Shown here piece by piece: positions 1-11,099 of a stretch of 64,000 nt of DNA (position 1 is its first letter; every line of letters starts with the position of its first letter). The translations under genes and the position numbers were made by a program. The notes beneath the pieces are model-generated. The model did no database searches. It saw nothing but the letters and a program-made list of their open reading frames with translations, and was not told the origin of the DNA. This DNA is from Schistocerca nitens (Eukaryota; Arthropoda; Insecta; Orthoptera; Acrididae): positions 344,792,650 to 344,856,649 of the forward strand of contig NC_064619.1 of NCBI RefSeq assembly GCF_023898315.1. The letters run 5' to 3'.

Positions 1-990
1 AATCTCTATAGCTTCCTTGAAGACAAATTTCCAAAAGGAAGAAGTGGATGTTAAAATCTTCACATCCCGGTAATTCATGGAATGCCCTCTATCAATACAG
101 CCCTCGGCCACAGCTGACTTGTCTGGCTGTAATAAGCGTGTTTATCTTCGATGGTCCACACATCTCTCATCAACGGTTCCTATTGTTTGACCTATGTACG
201 ACTTCTCACAATTTTCGCAAGGAATCTGATACACACCCGCTTTACGAAGCTGTAAATCGTCCTTCACAGAGCCGAGTAAAGCTACAATCTTTGTGGAGAT
301 TCGGAAGATCACTGTAACCCAGTGTTTCTCAAGAATACGGCTTAGCTTCGAGGAAAGAGCACCCACATAAGGCAAAAAGGCCCTAGATCTGAAGGAATTA
401 CTATCTTCTTCCCTATCACATACCTGCATTCTAGGTTTTGCATTGAATGTTCTACGAATTTGTTGCGGAGAAAATCCATTCGATTTAAAAATGTTCTTGA
501 GATATGTGAGCTCTTCTAGCAAATTGTCTTTATCGGATTTACAGTGCGCCCTATGCACTAAGGTCTTAAGGACACCTATGGTCTGTGAAGGGTGATGGCA
601 GCTACTGGCACGAAGATATAGATTTGTGTGTGTTCGTTTCCGATATACGGCATGTCCTAATGTGCCATCAACTTTACGGCGAACGACAATATCCAAAAAC
701 TGGAGGCAGCCGTCTTTTTCTATGTCCATAGTAAATTTGATGGAATTCAAAAGCTCTAGAAGTCGATTAATTTATCCATCCCATGCGGCCATACCACAAA
801 TGCGTCGTCCACGTACCTCCAGAAGACCGTTGGTTTGAAACTTGCTGAGTCCAGTGCCTTGTCCTCGAAGTCTTCCATGAATAAATTAGCTACCAGTGGG
901 GAGAGAGGGTTTCCCATGGGAACACCATAAATCTGCTCATAAAATTCACGATTAAACTGAAGAAAATGAGCTACTTGTGTATTTCAAAAT
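1..990 (-). pseudogene. Penelope-like element reverse transcriptase/GIY-YIG endonuclease remnant
   Basis: Minus-strand translation gives a reverse transcriptase (RT) with a GVPMGNPLS-type segment (about 900-935) and the catalytic YVDDAF motif at about 795-815. The RT C-terminus follows, and then a GIY-YIG-type endonuclease start (GVYQIPC...SYIGQT, about 175-230). This RT plus GIY-YIG order is diagnostic of Penelope-like retroelements. The copy is dead: one base is missing near 756-760 (a TAG follows immediately), an in-frame TAA interrupts the endonuclease near 139-141, and an extra base sits in a T run near 35-45. The C-terminus runs off the window edge and the N-terminal RT motifs are missing beyond about 990, where a Tc1 relic begins. 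It is probably a truncated copy. Family assignment is firm; the exact boundaries are estimated. Confidence 0.88.
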
Positions 991-994
991 GCTA

Positions 995-1695
995 CCAGTA
1001 GTGCAGCGATCAGAATGACTGGGCGTAGGGGTTTAAAAACAATGGGGTACAGAGATCGAGCAGCCCCTCATAAGCCACACATTTCTATAGTCAGGGAAAG
1101 CTGCGCTTGAGTGCTGAAAAGAGCGACGCCGCTGGAGGGTGAATGACAGGTCACGAGTGATATGGAATGATGGAACGCGCTTTACTCTGTAGTTATCCGA
1201 TGGAAGGGTCTGAGTTTGACGAATATCTGCCAATATATTCTGTAGTGTCAAGAGTGAAGAACGGTATAGGAGAGATTTGAGTGTGGTCACGTTATCAAAT
1301 TCGAAAGGTTATCAACTCATCATACAGCATTGCGTACTGAGTACAATACACGAACGATTTGCAGACGACGATTGTTTGTTTCTGCAAGACAATCCAGCCT
1401 GTCATAAAGCGGCATATGTAAGGAGATGATTTGTAAACAAGAACATTCATAAAATGGACTGGTCTGCCGAGGGTTCCGGCCCGAACAAAATTTTACGCCT
1501 ATGAGATGAGTGAGAACGTTTACTCCGCTAGAGACCCCAGTGTTCAACATCACTACTGTCTCTGGTTTCGGATGTTGAGAAACAATAGGCTGCCAGTCCT
1601 CTAGGGACATTCAAACAACTGGTTAAAAGTATCCCCAGCAGCGTTCAATCCGTTATACATGCGAAGAGTGGATACGACTCTTTTTAATGTCCACA
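995..1695 (+). pseudogene. Tc1-like transposase relic (older host of the 1700-2906 insertion)
   Basis: Plus-strand frames contain, in order, a decayed VIW-D-R-FTL block (about 1160-1190), the second catalytic block LFLQDNPACHKAAYV (about 1377-1425) and a following KMDWSA segment (about 1450-1470) where Tc1 transposases carry a W-x-SPDLNPIE motif. Several stops and frameshifts break it. A relative with the same motifs lies at 60160-61370. A likely right TIR of this element is at 2909-2937, beyond the nested transposon, so the younger element split it. The left end is not visible and is probably truncated at the Penelope junction. Confidence 0.7.
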
Positions 1696-1699
1696 AATT

Positions 1700-2906
1700 C
1701 ACTGAAGAACCAAAGAAACTGGTACACGTGCCTAATATCGTGTAGGGCACCCGCGAGCATGCAGAAGTACCACAACACGACCTTGCATGGATTCGACTAT
1801 GAAGTAGTGCTGGAGGGAATTGACACCATGAATTCTCCAGGGCTGTCCATAAATCCGTAAGAGTATGAGGGGGTGGAGATCTCTTCTGAACAGCATGTTC
1901 AAAGGCATCCCACATATGCTTAATAATGTTGATATCTGGGGAGCTTGGTGGCCAGCGGAAGTGTTTAAACTCAGAAGAGCGTTCCTGGAGACAGCTATAG
2001 CAATTCTGGACGTGTGGGGTGTCGCATTCTCTTGCTGGAATTTCCCAAGTTCGTCGGAATGCACAATGGACATGAATGGATAAAGGAGATCAGACAGGAT
2101 GCTTACGTACGTATCACTGTCAGAGTATAATCTAGACGTATCAGGGGTCCCATGTCACTCCAACTGCACACCCCTACACCATTGCAGAACCTCCACCAGC
2201 TTGAACAGTCCCCAGGTGACAAGCAGTGTCCATGGATTCATGAGGCTGTCTCCATACCTGTACACGTCCATCCGCTCGATACAATTTGAACCGAGACTCA
2301 TACTACCAGGCAACATGTTTCCAGTCATCAATAGTCCAGTGTCGGTGCTGACGGGCCCAGGCGACGCGTAAAGCTTTGTGTCTTGTAGTCGACAAGCGTA
2401 CACGAGAGCGCCTTGGACTCCGAAAGCCATATCGATTATGCTTTTTCGAATGCTTTGCACGCTGACACTTGTTGATGTCCCAGCAATGAAACCTGCAGCA
2501 ATTTGAGTAAGGGTTGCTGTTCTGTCACATTGAACGATTCTCTTCAGTCGTCGATGGTCCCGTTCGTGCAGGATCTTTTCCCGGCCGCAGTGATGTCTGA
2601 GATTTGATGTTTTACCTAATTCCTGATATTCACTGTACACTCGTGAAATTGTCGTACGGGAAAATCCCCACTTCATCGCTACCTCGGAGATGCTGCGTCC
2701 CATCGTTCGTGCACCGACTGTAACACGACGTTCAAACTCACTTAAATCTTGATAACCTGCCATAGTAGCAGCAGTAACCGATCTAACAAATGCGCCAGAC
2801 ATTGTCGTCTTATATAGGCGTTGCGCCCGCAGCGCCGTATTCTGCCTCTTTACATATCTCTGTAATTGAATACGCATGCCTACTGCAGTTTCTTTGCGCT
2901 TCACTG
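1700..2906 (-). mobile_element. Tc1-like DNA transposon, nested and decayed
   Basis: About 1.2 kb bounded by terminal inverted repeats: CACTGAAGAACCAAAGAAACT at the left (from 1700) and its diverged complement ending CACTG at 2906, followed by TA (2907-2908). The left flanking dinucleotide is TT, so the TA target duplication has mutated on that side. It encodes the transposase pseudogene described separately. It sits inside an older Tc1 relic whose parts lie at 995-1695 and 2909-2937. Confidence 0.8.
1732..2763 (-). pseudogene. Tc1-family transposase pseudogene
   Basis: The start ATG at 2763 opens MAGYQDLSEFERR, followed by a paired-like helix-turn-helix (ISEVAMKWGFSRTTISRVY) and a second HTH rich in basic residues, as in Tc1/IS630 transposases. 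The catalytic domain is broken by frameshifts: the segment with FQQENATPHTS lies in one frame (about 2030), and the KRSPPP/DLWTAL helices are in another (about 1850-1890). The C-terminal PTRY and stop are at 1732-1745. The second catalytic block reads QEN rather than the usual QDN, which would remove a metal-binding aspartate. Length matches a complete transposase of about 340 residues. It is nonfunctional as written. Confidence 0.85.
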
Positions 2907-2908
2907 TA

Positions 2909-2937
2909 CATGTCTTGATGCTTCTGATCAGATAGTG
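2909..2937. repeat. Probable right TIR of the outer Tc1 relic
   Basis: On the minus strand this reads CACTATCTGATCAGAAGCATC, the style of a Tc1 terminal repeat, and it is followed on the plus strand by TA at 2938-2939. It lies directly outside the nested 1700-2906 element, consistent with being the displaced end of the 995-1695 transposon. Confidence 0.5.
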
Positions 2938-2939
2938 TA

Positions 2940-4080
2940 GTAATTACCAGTACAACTTTAGCCACTACTTTTGTTTGTACCTTCAGAAGTGTTTATTTTG
3001 TTACATTTTTGGTAGGATAAGGATTTTCACCCACTCGCTGTGTGGCTGTCGTAAGGTTTAACGTTTCTGTTATATTTGGAATGACTATATCCTCCTCTAA
3101 CGTCTAGAGTAACATGAAGAATTGGTCTTAAACCCCGTGAACATAAATCGTTTCTGAATAGCATAAGACGTTTTCCCTGCAGTGTAGACTTTGCTCCACG
3201 TGGGTAATCGAAGGACTGTCGCTGATTACAAGAACAGTGTTCGTAGATCAGAGGGTAAGGTGTTCTGTCTAGCTGAAGTGGCTCACTAAAGTGCCTTTGA
3301 TTCTGATAATTATTTCATTCCGTTCTGATGATGTCATCCCCTCCAACAGATTTCTGCCTAATCTTCTGTCAGCAGCGATTTACGGAGATAATAGCTTTAA
3401 ATTCGGGTTTTCCAGGAATTGACGAATAACACCATCTTGTCACAGCATTTATTCACCGTGAAGCACACGCGCTCTTGCTAGTCTTTTGAATGTCTTTGAA
3501 TGAGAAGGCTCGGTTGGTAATGGCTGTGGATGAATACCTTCTCATACTCTGCTATTTGGCTTCTTTTGGATTCACTAACGCATTCATTATACTGTGTTAT
3601 TTGTCCAGAGTCCGTTACATAGCGATGTTAGCTTGGTTTTCTTTTTTCTAAATTCTGTTTGTACTTTCTTTGTTGAGTGTAAAGTGATAGTTGGCTGTCC
3701 AAGTTGGAGTACATTAAACGACTGTCATTACTCGGCACTTAAATGATTATTCACGCCTTTTGATGCCGAGATGAGATTGCATCGCAATCGCTGTGGCACG
3801 GCTGAGGGGAATTTCAGCTCAATTTGAGGTTTTCTAAGGAGTCTCTTGACGAAATTCTCCTGGGTTCTCAAAGTTCCCCTTGTGAAAGCAAGGACTAAAG
3901 TCGTTTTCCTCCATACAGAAACTTGTACCCCGTTCTAAGATATACAGAAAATTAGTACAAAATATATATTGGAAGTGATACAAGAATTCATGTTTCGGTG
4001 GTTTTCACTGAAAATACAACTAGATTAAGAGCATTTAGATTGGGTTCCCGCTCACATTCAGGATTTATTTACGTACAGTT
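2940..4080. other. Unannotated AT-rich stretch
   Basis: No reading frame, TIR or repeat relationship that I can support. Stop codons are dense in all frames. The right-hand part may be an eroded continuation of the dispersed repeat beginning at about 4080. Confidence 0.5.
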
Positions 4081-6080
4081 TATAAAACTAACGTGCCGTT
4101 AAACACGCTAATGTTTCCCTCTGAGAGGATTTCAAAGCTCGGCCGTGCGTGAGTCTAATGGAAAACGGTATCGGAATATAATTTCGAATTTTGTGAAGTT
4201 GACAGTAAAAACAAGCGCGCCTTAACCTTGGGTGTTAACAGAAGTGGTAAAACTATAAGTGAATGAAAAAAATGAACGGTTGCCAGCCTAATTAGGCACA
4301 TTAGTTTGGAAATTTATACTTGAGAAAATTGGATATTGGTTATTAAAGTTACTTTTGTTGTGGTTTTCCTTTGAATAGCAAACAAGATACAAACTGACAC
4401 AGCGTACTCTGTACTGTGTGTAGCAGCAGTTACCAATAACACACACACCAGTAAATTATGGGGAGCAAAATTGCATCGAGCTCATAATAATTAATACCAT
4501 TACTCAATCAAAATACTAAAACGTCACTGCATGAAGTGCAGTACTAATTTTGGACATGATGGGCTTCTGTCTTGACTGACATGAATAACACAAATGAAGA
4601 TGAATAATATCTTAAATACACTGATTAAGCTCCTCTGCTTATGCGGGTTTTCCTTAGTAACAGTAATAGTTCATTTTTTTCTTAATAAGAGGGGAATATG
4701 ATGGGGATCCATAAACTGGTATAGTTTCACTAGCCAAGGTCCTTTGATTATTGCGAAAGTAAAAACTATCTCTAAAAGCTAATCAGTCACTTAACTTACT
4801 TTGCAACGTAATAAAATTCAACACTGAGCTTAAATAACTTCAAAATGAACCATTCATGATGGGTACCAAAACTACGCTATCTTTGAAAATGTGCAGAACT
4901 TCGCTTCTGATAGTACTACCGCGAATCGGTTCATTAAAGATTTATGTGTACTTGTACTTAAATCACCTGTGAGGCAGATATTCTTGGGAATAGAATTTAC
5001 AAAATCTTTCACTGTAGTCCTACAAAAACCTATTTTATAATAAACTAAGGATATATTAGCAAAGGCCCATCCAACTTCACTTTTATGGTTTTCGCTTTTA
5101 AATAATTAAGGTTTCAACTTTCCTATTGATTGATCTTTTAAATTTTTTATACTTAAACTTCCTACCTTAACAATTTTACTTGGAGTAGTCCACAAACAAA
5201 GCATCCAAACTTTAATATTACTTTAACTTTTGCTACTCCTTTTGATTTACACAAAAAAACACTTTCAAACACACGAATGCCAGAATTGTTCACTTAAATC
5301 AAGAAACTCGGTTTTAGTAGCATTTAGGTAAGGACCCTGCGTAGGTTCGTGATCAGGATTAAAGTTATGGTTTCGAAGCGAATTGACGTTAATATGTGAT
5401 TATTATCGAAATAACGCACAAATTAACTGGTCCATGCCAATATACATTACGTAACTGAATGTATGAAGTCTGTGAAGCAGTGGCGAATATTAGTGACAGG
5501 CTAAATGGCGGATAACTGTATTCACGGCTCTTGATGTTCAAATGCTCTATAAAATCTTTTCTTGTCGTCTGATTTTAAACATATTAGAGCCATTCTATAA
5601 TTCCGTGAATACCAAGTAACAGCCAGTTCCACATTCGAGGCAAATCCCTTCTAATGCAGCTTCCAGTTGCCTCTCTTAGCTCCGTCCTGCTAAAGCTAGC
5701 CATACACTGCGTGCCGTTCACACAAAGGAGCCGCTGAGTTCGACCGCCAAACCCACCTTTTACAACCCGCCATGCCACTTTCGTTGCGAAGGGACTTCCC
5801 TACAGCGCTTACATGTTACAAATACAAGTGCCCTAAGCATGAACCAGCTCTTCACCAACATACTTTTTCATTAAATTATTCATATTACAATAATTTAAAA
5901 TTTCAACATATTCTTTTGCTTTTTTCATATATACATTACAAAACTCTAATTTTCTTGCCATACATCAAGGATTTCAAACAATACAGAATGCACACTTCAT
6001 AAATTGTAGATACACAGTTACTTAAAATAAACGTAATCCTAATCGATATAAGAGTTACAACTTGACTTGGAAAAAAATTC
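4080..6080 (-). repeat. Unidentified ~2 kb dispersed repeat, inverted copy of 61810-63570
   Basis: Read on the minus strand, a series of blocks matches the plus strand at 61810-63570 in the same order. Examples are CTTATATCGATTA (near 6040, 61855), GCTGGTTCATG (near 5845, 62050), TGTAGGGAAGTCCC (near 5800, 62090), CATCAAGAGCCGTGA (near 5540, 62370), CATGGACCAGTTAATTT (near 5430, 62465) and TGTGCCTAATTAGGCTGGC (near 4290, 63345). Identity looks moderate, with many indels. Neither copy has a convincing protein; the short frames in the TGTAGGGAAG block share residues such as VKGGFGG but are frameshifted. No TIRs or LTRs were identified. It could be the non-coding part of an LTR or DNA element. 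Confidence 0.7.
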
Positions 6081-7480
6081 TATTAGAAATTACTGCCAAC
6101 TGAAATTGTATCATTTTCCCTCATAAGATACCTTTCCTGAAAGCAAACATTTCCAACAGATAATTATTGTTAGCATCTATTCGTATACACAGATTGATTA
6201 TAAGACCTGCAGCCAATGTAACGCAGCTTTCGAAGCGATGAAACATTTTGTCCTACAAACTATAGTCACTGATTTCTCGATATTCGTCTTCCAATGGGCC
6301 AATCAGATTTTTCAGTAATATATAGTTCCTAGACAAAAGTCTAGTGTGTACGTGTAAGGCAAATTTCCCTTTACCAGACTGAATCTTTAACTCTGAAGTG
6401 CTGTAATAAAACTCCTTATAGTGATAGTGCAAGTATTTTCTTGTACTGCTTAATAAAGTGAGTCTTTGTCAACACATTTCGAAGTATCAGTTACGTAAAT
6501 AACTTCCGTTATTGTTTTAGTGGTAGAACGAAGAGTCTAATTAACCAAGAACTTAATAATTCACCTGTGATCTCAGACTTACTATCAATCATTTTTATGT
6601 AGGTGTGTACGGCAGCTCGATACGTTTCAGGAAAGAGAGGACTCTATTTTATTAAGCACTAGAACTTTTGTGCAGGGCGCATTTACAAGTACATCTGTAG
6701 CAGAATTGGCACATCGTCCTCCCTTCGCAGTGTAAATATCGCGTGTTACGCATCAAGAAACCATCCATTTTGACGACAATGCTATGCACGATTACGAACG
6801 ACACGAGAATGGTATAAGCACTTCTGATGGTGACGCACTTGAAAATGAGCTACGTCCGAAACTGGATGTGTTAAATAAAGTAAAATTTTAAAATGCAGCC
6901 CGGTAGACTGATGTCCTTTCGAACTTCTTATCGACGTGAGCGAATGTAATTTTTAGCTCTAGGGTTTTTGAGACCTAAAAGTCGTCATAAGAGGCACAAA
7001 AAAATATGCTGTTGTGACCAACACTTTTCTGAACAATGCACAATAACATAAAAAATATGACCTGACGACAATAAATTGAAATAAAAATTTGTGTTGTAAA
7101 ATCATTTAGTAAGTCAAAATTTATGATACTGAACTATTTATTAAAGAATGAAACTCACATGAGAATCCAGCTAAAGTATGGAATTTTATGTTGTATTACG
7201 CTATTTGTTAATGGGATCAGAACTAGTTAGCCTATGATGTGCGCTTTTGTAAAACGTCGTTTTTACTTCAGTGTATGAGCTCTGATAGTCAATATAAAAC
7301 GAATACATTGCGCACATTTAAAAGTAAAAGATTTCCTGTCATTCAGCACCAAAGCCTTGTACTTCGAAAAACTTCTCTCTACTTCATGTAACAGAAAAGT
7401 AGCATATTAGAAATTAAAAATATCATTTGAATCTAAATCTAAATGATTAAGAGAGCATTTTTGGCCCATCAAAATCACTG
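6081..7480. other. Unannotated AT-rich stretch
   Basis: Stops are frequent in every frame and I recognise no motif. The first few hundred bases could continue the dispersed repeat to the left, but I could not align them to the other copy. Confidence 0.45.
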
Positions 7481-8290
7481 AAACACGTTTCCTATTTTCT
7501 TTGGCAATTCTTTTTGCACTTCACCAAAAACAGCTTCTAATTTATTCACAGTTTTTTCACTTGCTTTATCTGCTTCACTAGTGCTCCAAAGCAGCTATGG
7601 CAGCAGCAATAAATCCAAAATTTCATTTTATATACGAAAGTTTGCCTTAATTTTCAGCATTAGACATTAATGCTTGGACGAGACCATATGAAGCGGCTTC
7701 GCTGTTATCGGATGAATCAATGATGATGATTTTGACACAGTTGAAATTTCGGCAGTAATGGTTGCAGGAATCAACCCAGACACCCATTTTGTCAAAATGG
7801 GAGATAGTGGTAAGGAAATTTCTGGAGCTAGAAACTTAAATGATGCAATGCCTGAAGGGACTTTCGAAAATATATTTTTGACACACCCAGCAAATTTGTT
7901 AACATCACTGAATTTACTACGAATATCTCCTGTAACTCTGTGTAAGGCGTGGGCTAAACAAATCTCATGCACTATTTTACTGTATAACGCTTCTACTGAA
8001 TTGGCGACTTTCACGATATACGGCGCAGGGTCCGTTTAAGAAGGGCAGGACGTCCTCATGCTTATCACCTGCGTGCAGTACGGTACCCGTAGACCCTTCG
8101 TGCAATTTATTAATGGTGGGAAAAAATTTCTTTTCCTAAATGTTCAGTTTATTAGAAACTTTCGGCCTGGACTATCTTCTTTCACAGTTCCCTTAAGACT
8201 TTTGCAATAAATCTTCCCATGGAGTCTGTGGTTTCACCAGTTGATACCCATATTTTTGAATTTACAACCCGTTGCTTGTTTTGTGGTTCG
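7480..8290 (-). pseudogene. hAT-superfamily transposase relic
   Basis: The minus strand encodes pieces typical of a hAT transposase. A V-S-T-G-ETTD segment near 8260 resembles the D-x-TTD catalytic region. It is followed by a gap in another frame with LHEG (about 8100), the MVHE-ICLAHALHRV block (about 7945-7990) where hAT enzymes carry C-x-x-H, then conserved LP-x-x-P-x-LT-K-W (about 7790). After a frameshift come a C-N-Y-C-NF segment and a C-terminal helix. At least two frameshifts and several stops are present. The N-terminal BED zinc finger and TIRs are not visible. The family call rests on motif order. Confidence 0.7.
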
Positions 8291-9514
8291 GCTGACGTAG
8301 TTCCTTCTTAATGTTGAAAAATCTGGAAAATATTTGTATATTTTTATAAGAATTCCCAAAATTTTGTGTGGTTCGGTTTACTTAAGGGAATGTTAGTACA
8401 AAGAGAAGATGCGTGAAGTTCTTTACAGAATGGTGAATAAAACTGGCGTCATTCCTCTAGATAGACACATTTGCTGTAGTATTCTTCCAGTATTTTACCA
8501 TTAGTCTAAAATAGTTTTCCATCATATTGAGACACGAACTGTTGTAATTTTGCTTGAATGCTTTGTTTAACTTGAGGTATTTTTTCTCAACTATACTGCA
8601 CGCACTTCCGACTTCAACAAGGATGAATAACTCAATGAGACACTTGTCTGCAGACCAGGGCCCAGAATGGATGAAGCAACTACTGTATCAGCTCACAGAG
8701 TAATGTTAAGCTTCACAAACTCACAGCTGTCTTAGGTTGATTGCATGTAGTTAATTGAAACGAAACGGGGGCTGGAATGTAGACACATGCTTCAAGGAAA
8801 CAAACTGAGATGCCTAATTTGAGGAAAGTAACACCGAAGAAAGAAATTGCAAGAGAAAAAGTTTTTTCTTCTTGAAGGAGTGAAAATATAACGAAAACCA
8901 TCGTTTACTTACTAAAATATGCTCTGTCAGACAGAAATGGCCATACATGCAGAAATATGGCTTATGAGATTACAGTATTTCTATGTATTTAAATAATATG
9001 TCAGTCTTACCGAAAAAATATGCCCTGTTATAAAAATTCTACCTCTAATATTACCATAAAGCGTACAAAATGTGTTGAGACATACAGTGCAAGGAATTAA
9101 AATAGCAACACCATGAAGGCTGCTTTTAACAAACGTCATATCCTTAGGAAATGTACAGCATGCTTGATTAGATATGCAAAGTGATTCGCATGCCAGCGCA
9201 ACCAACCAGAGTAGTTAGGAGAAATGCCACTGGAAATCACATTGGATGTTTGTCATTTTGAGAAGAAACCTCCCGTATAATAAATAAAAACAGCTATCAG
9301 CAAATGTTGGAATTTTATTTATTTACTGCTTATTTAGTTAGACCAGATTAGGGCCTTGAAGCTGTCTCTTACGTCTTACATGCCTATTGTAATAGAATGT
9401 GGGTCATTAAATGTCTTTTGAAGTTTGGAAGAAATTTAATGTGTCTGATTTTTTGAGGAAGTTGTTCCAGTCTGGTTCATGATACAGGAAATAGTCCAGA
9501 GAACATGTCAGTGT
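8291..9514. other. Unannotated stretch left of the mariner-like transposon
   Basis: Short frames at 8713-8901 and 8981-9205 lack recognisable motifs and look random. No repeat structure seen. Confidence 0.4.
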
Positions 9515-9516
9515 TA

Positions 9517-9640
9517 TACAGGGTGTTACAAAAAGGTAGGGCCAAACTTTCAGGAAACATTCCTCACACACAAATAAAGAAAAGATGTTATGTGGACGTG
9601 CGTCCGGAAACTCTTAATTTCCATGTTAGAGCTCATTTTA
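9517..9640. repeat. Left terminal inverted repeat
   Basis: Pairs with 10974-11097. Both begin TACAGGGTGTTACAAAAAGG and end with GAGCTCATTTTA in the inward direction; mismatches are scattered single bases. Confidence 0.92.
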
Positions 9641-9826
9641 GTTTCGTCAGTATGTACTGTACTTCCTCGATTCACCGCCAGTTGGCCCAATTGAAGGAAG
9701 GTAATGTTGAATTCGGTGCTTGTGTTGAAATGCGACTCGTTGCTCTACAGTACTAGCATCAAGCACAACGGTACGTAGCATCAACAGGTTAGTGTTAATC
9801 ACGAACGTGGTTTTGCAGTCAGTGCA

Positions 9827-10897
9827 ATGTTTACAAATGCGGAGTTGGCAGATGCCCATTTGATGTATGGATTAGCACGGGGCAATAGCCGTGGCGCGGT
9901 ATGTTTGTATCGAGACAGATTTCCAGAACGAAAGTGTCCCAACAGGAAGACGTTCGAAGCCATTGATCGGCGCCTTAGGGAGCACGGAACATTCCAGCCT
10001 ATGACTCGCGACTGGGGAAGACCTAGAACGACGAGGACACCTGCAATGGACGAGGCAATTCTTCGTGCAGTTGACGATAACCCTAATGTCAGCGTCAGAG
10101 AAGTTGCTGCTGTTCAAGGTAACGTTGACCACGTCACTGTATGGAGAGTGCTACGGGAGAACCAGTTGTTTCCGTACAATGTACAGCGTGTGCAGACACT
10201 ATCAGCAGCTGATTGGCCTCCACGGGTACACTTCTGCGAATGGTTCATCCAACAATGTGTGAATCCTCATTTCAGTGAAAATGTTCTCTTTACGGATGAG
10301 GCTTCATTCCAACGTGATCAAATTGTAAATTTTCACAATCAACATGTGTAGGCTGACGAGAATCCGCACGCAGTTGTGCAATCACGTCATCAACACGGAT
10401 TTTCTGTGAACGTTTGCGCAGGCATTGTTGGTGATGTCTTGATTGGGCCCCATGTTCTTCCACCTACGCTTAATGGAGCACGTTATCATGATTTCATACG
10501 GGATACTCTACCTGTGCTGCTAGAACATGTGCCTTTTCAAGTACGACACAACATGTGGTTCATGCACGATGGAGCTCCTGCACTTTTCAGTCGAAGTGTT
10601 CGTACGCTTCTCAACAACAGATTCGGTGACGGATGGATTGGTAGAGCCGGACCAATTCCATGGGCTCCACGCTCTCCTGACCTCAACCCTCTTGACTTTC
10701 ATTTATGGGGGCATTTGAAAGCTCTTGTCTACTTAACCCCGGTACCAAATGTAGAGTCTCTTCGTGCTCGTATTGTGGACGGCTGTGACACAATGCGCCA
10801 TTCTCCAGGGCTGCATCAGCGCATCAGGGATTCCATGCGACGGAGGGTGGATGCATGTATCCTCGCTAACGGAGGACATTTTGAACATTTCCTGTAA
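9827..10897 (+). pseudogene. Mariner-like transposase (DUF4817-type N-terminus), one nonsense codon
   Basis: The ATG at 9827 opens an N-terminal helix-turn-helix domain (TNAELADAHLMYG..., DUF4817-like). A GRPRTTRTP linker and a second HTH with VSVREVAAVQGNVDHVTVW follow. The catalytic core shows LFTDEASF (first Asp, about 10290), MHDGAPALFS (second Asp, about 10565) and APRSPDLNPLDFHLWG (third Asp, about 10690), ending at 10897. The frame runs about 356 codons, the usual length. The only visible lesion is TAG at 10349-10351, directly after HNQHV and before ADENPH, a position where this family has Trp; one G-to-A change explains it. The first Asp is in the N-terminal part, so the truncated product would lack two catalytic residues. 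Confidence 0.9.
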
Positions 10898-10973
10898 CAA
10901 AGTGTTTGAAGTCACGCTGGTACGTTCTGTTGCTGTTTCCATTCCATGATTAATGTGATTTGAAGAGTAGTAA

Positions 10974-11097
10974 TAAAATGAGCTCTAACATGGAAAGTAA
11001 GCGTTTCCGGACACATGTCCACATAACATATTTTCTTTCTTTGTGTGTGAGGAATGTTTCCTGAATGTTTGGCCGTACCTTTTTGTAACACCCTGTA
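10974..11097. repeat. Right terminal inverted repeat
   Basis: Complement of 9517-9640, ending CACCCTGTA before the TA at 11098-11099. Confidence 0.92.
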
Positions 11098-11099
11098 TA

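Larger units (their letters stand above)
9517..11097 (+). mobile_element. Mariner/Tc1-superfamily transposon with 124-bp TIRs
   Basis: A complete 1581-bp element. It starts TACAGGGTGTTAC at 9517 and ends with the complement at 11097. TA dinucleotides flank it on both sides (9515-9516 and 11098-11099), the TA target duplication expected for this superfamily. The terminal inverted repeats extend 124 bp (9517-9640 and 10974-11097) with few mismatches, so the copy is fairly young. It encodes one transposase reading frame, interrupted by a single stop codon. Confidence 0.93.

Noticed and set aside
9872..10132. Minus-strand frame inside the mariner-like transposase
   Set aside because: Antisense shadow of the transposase.
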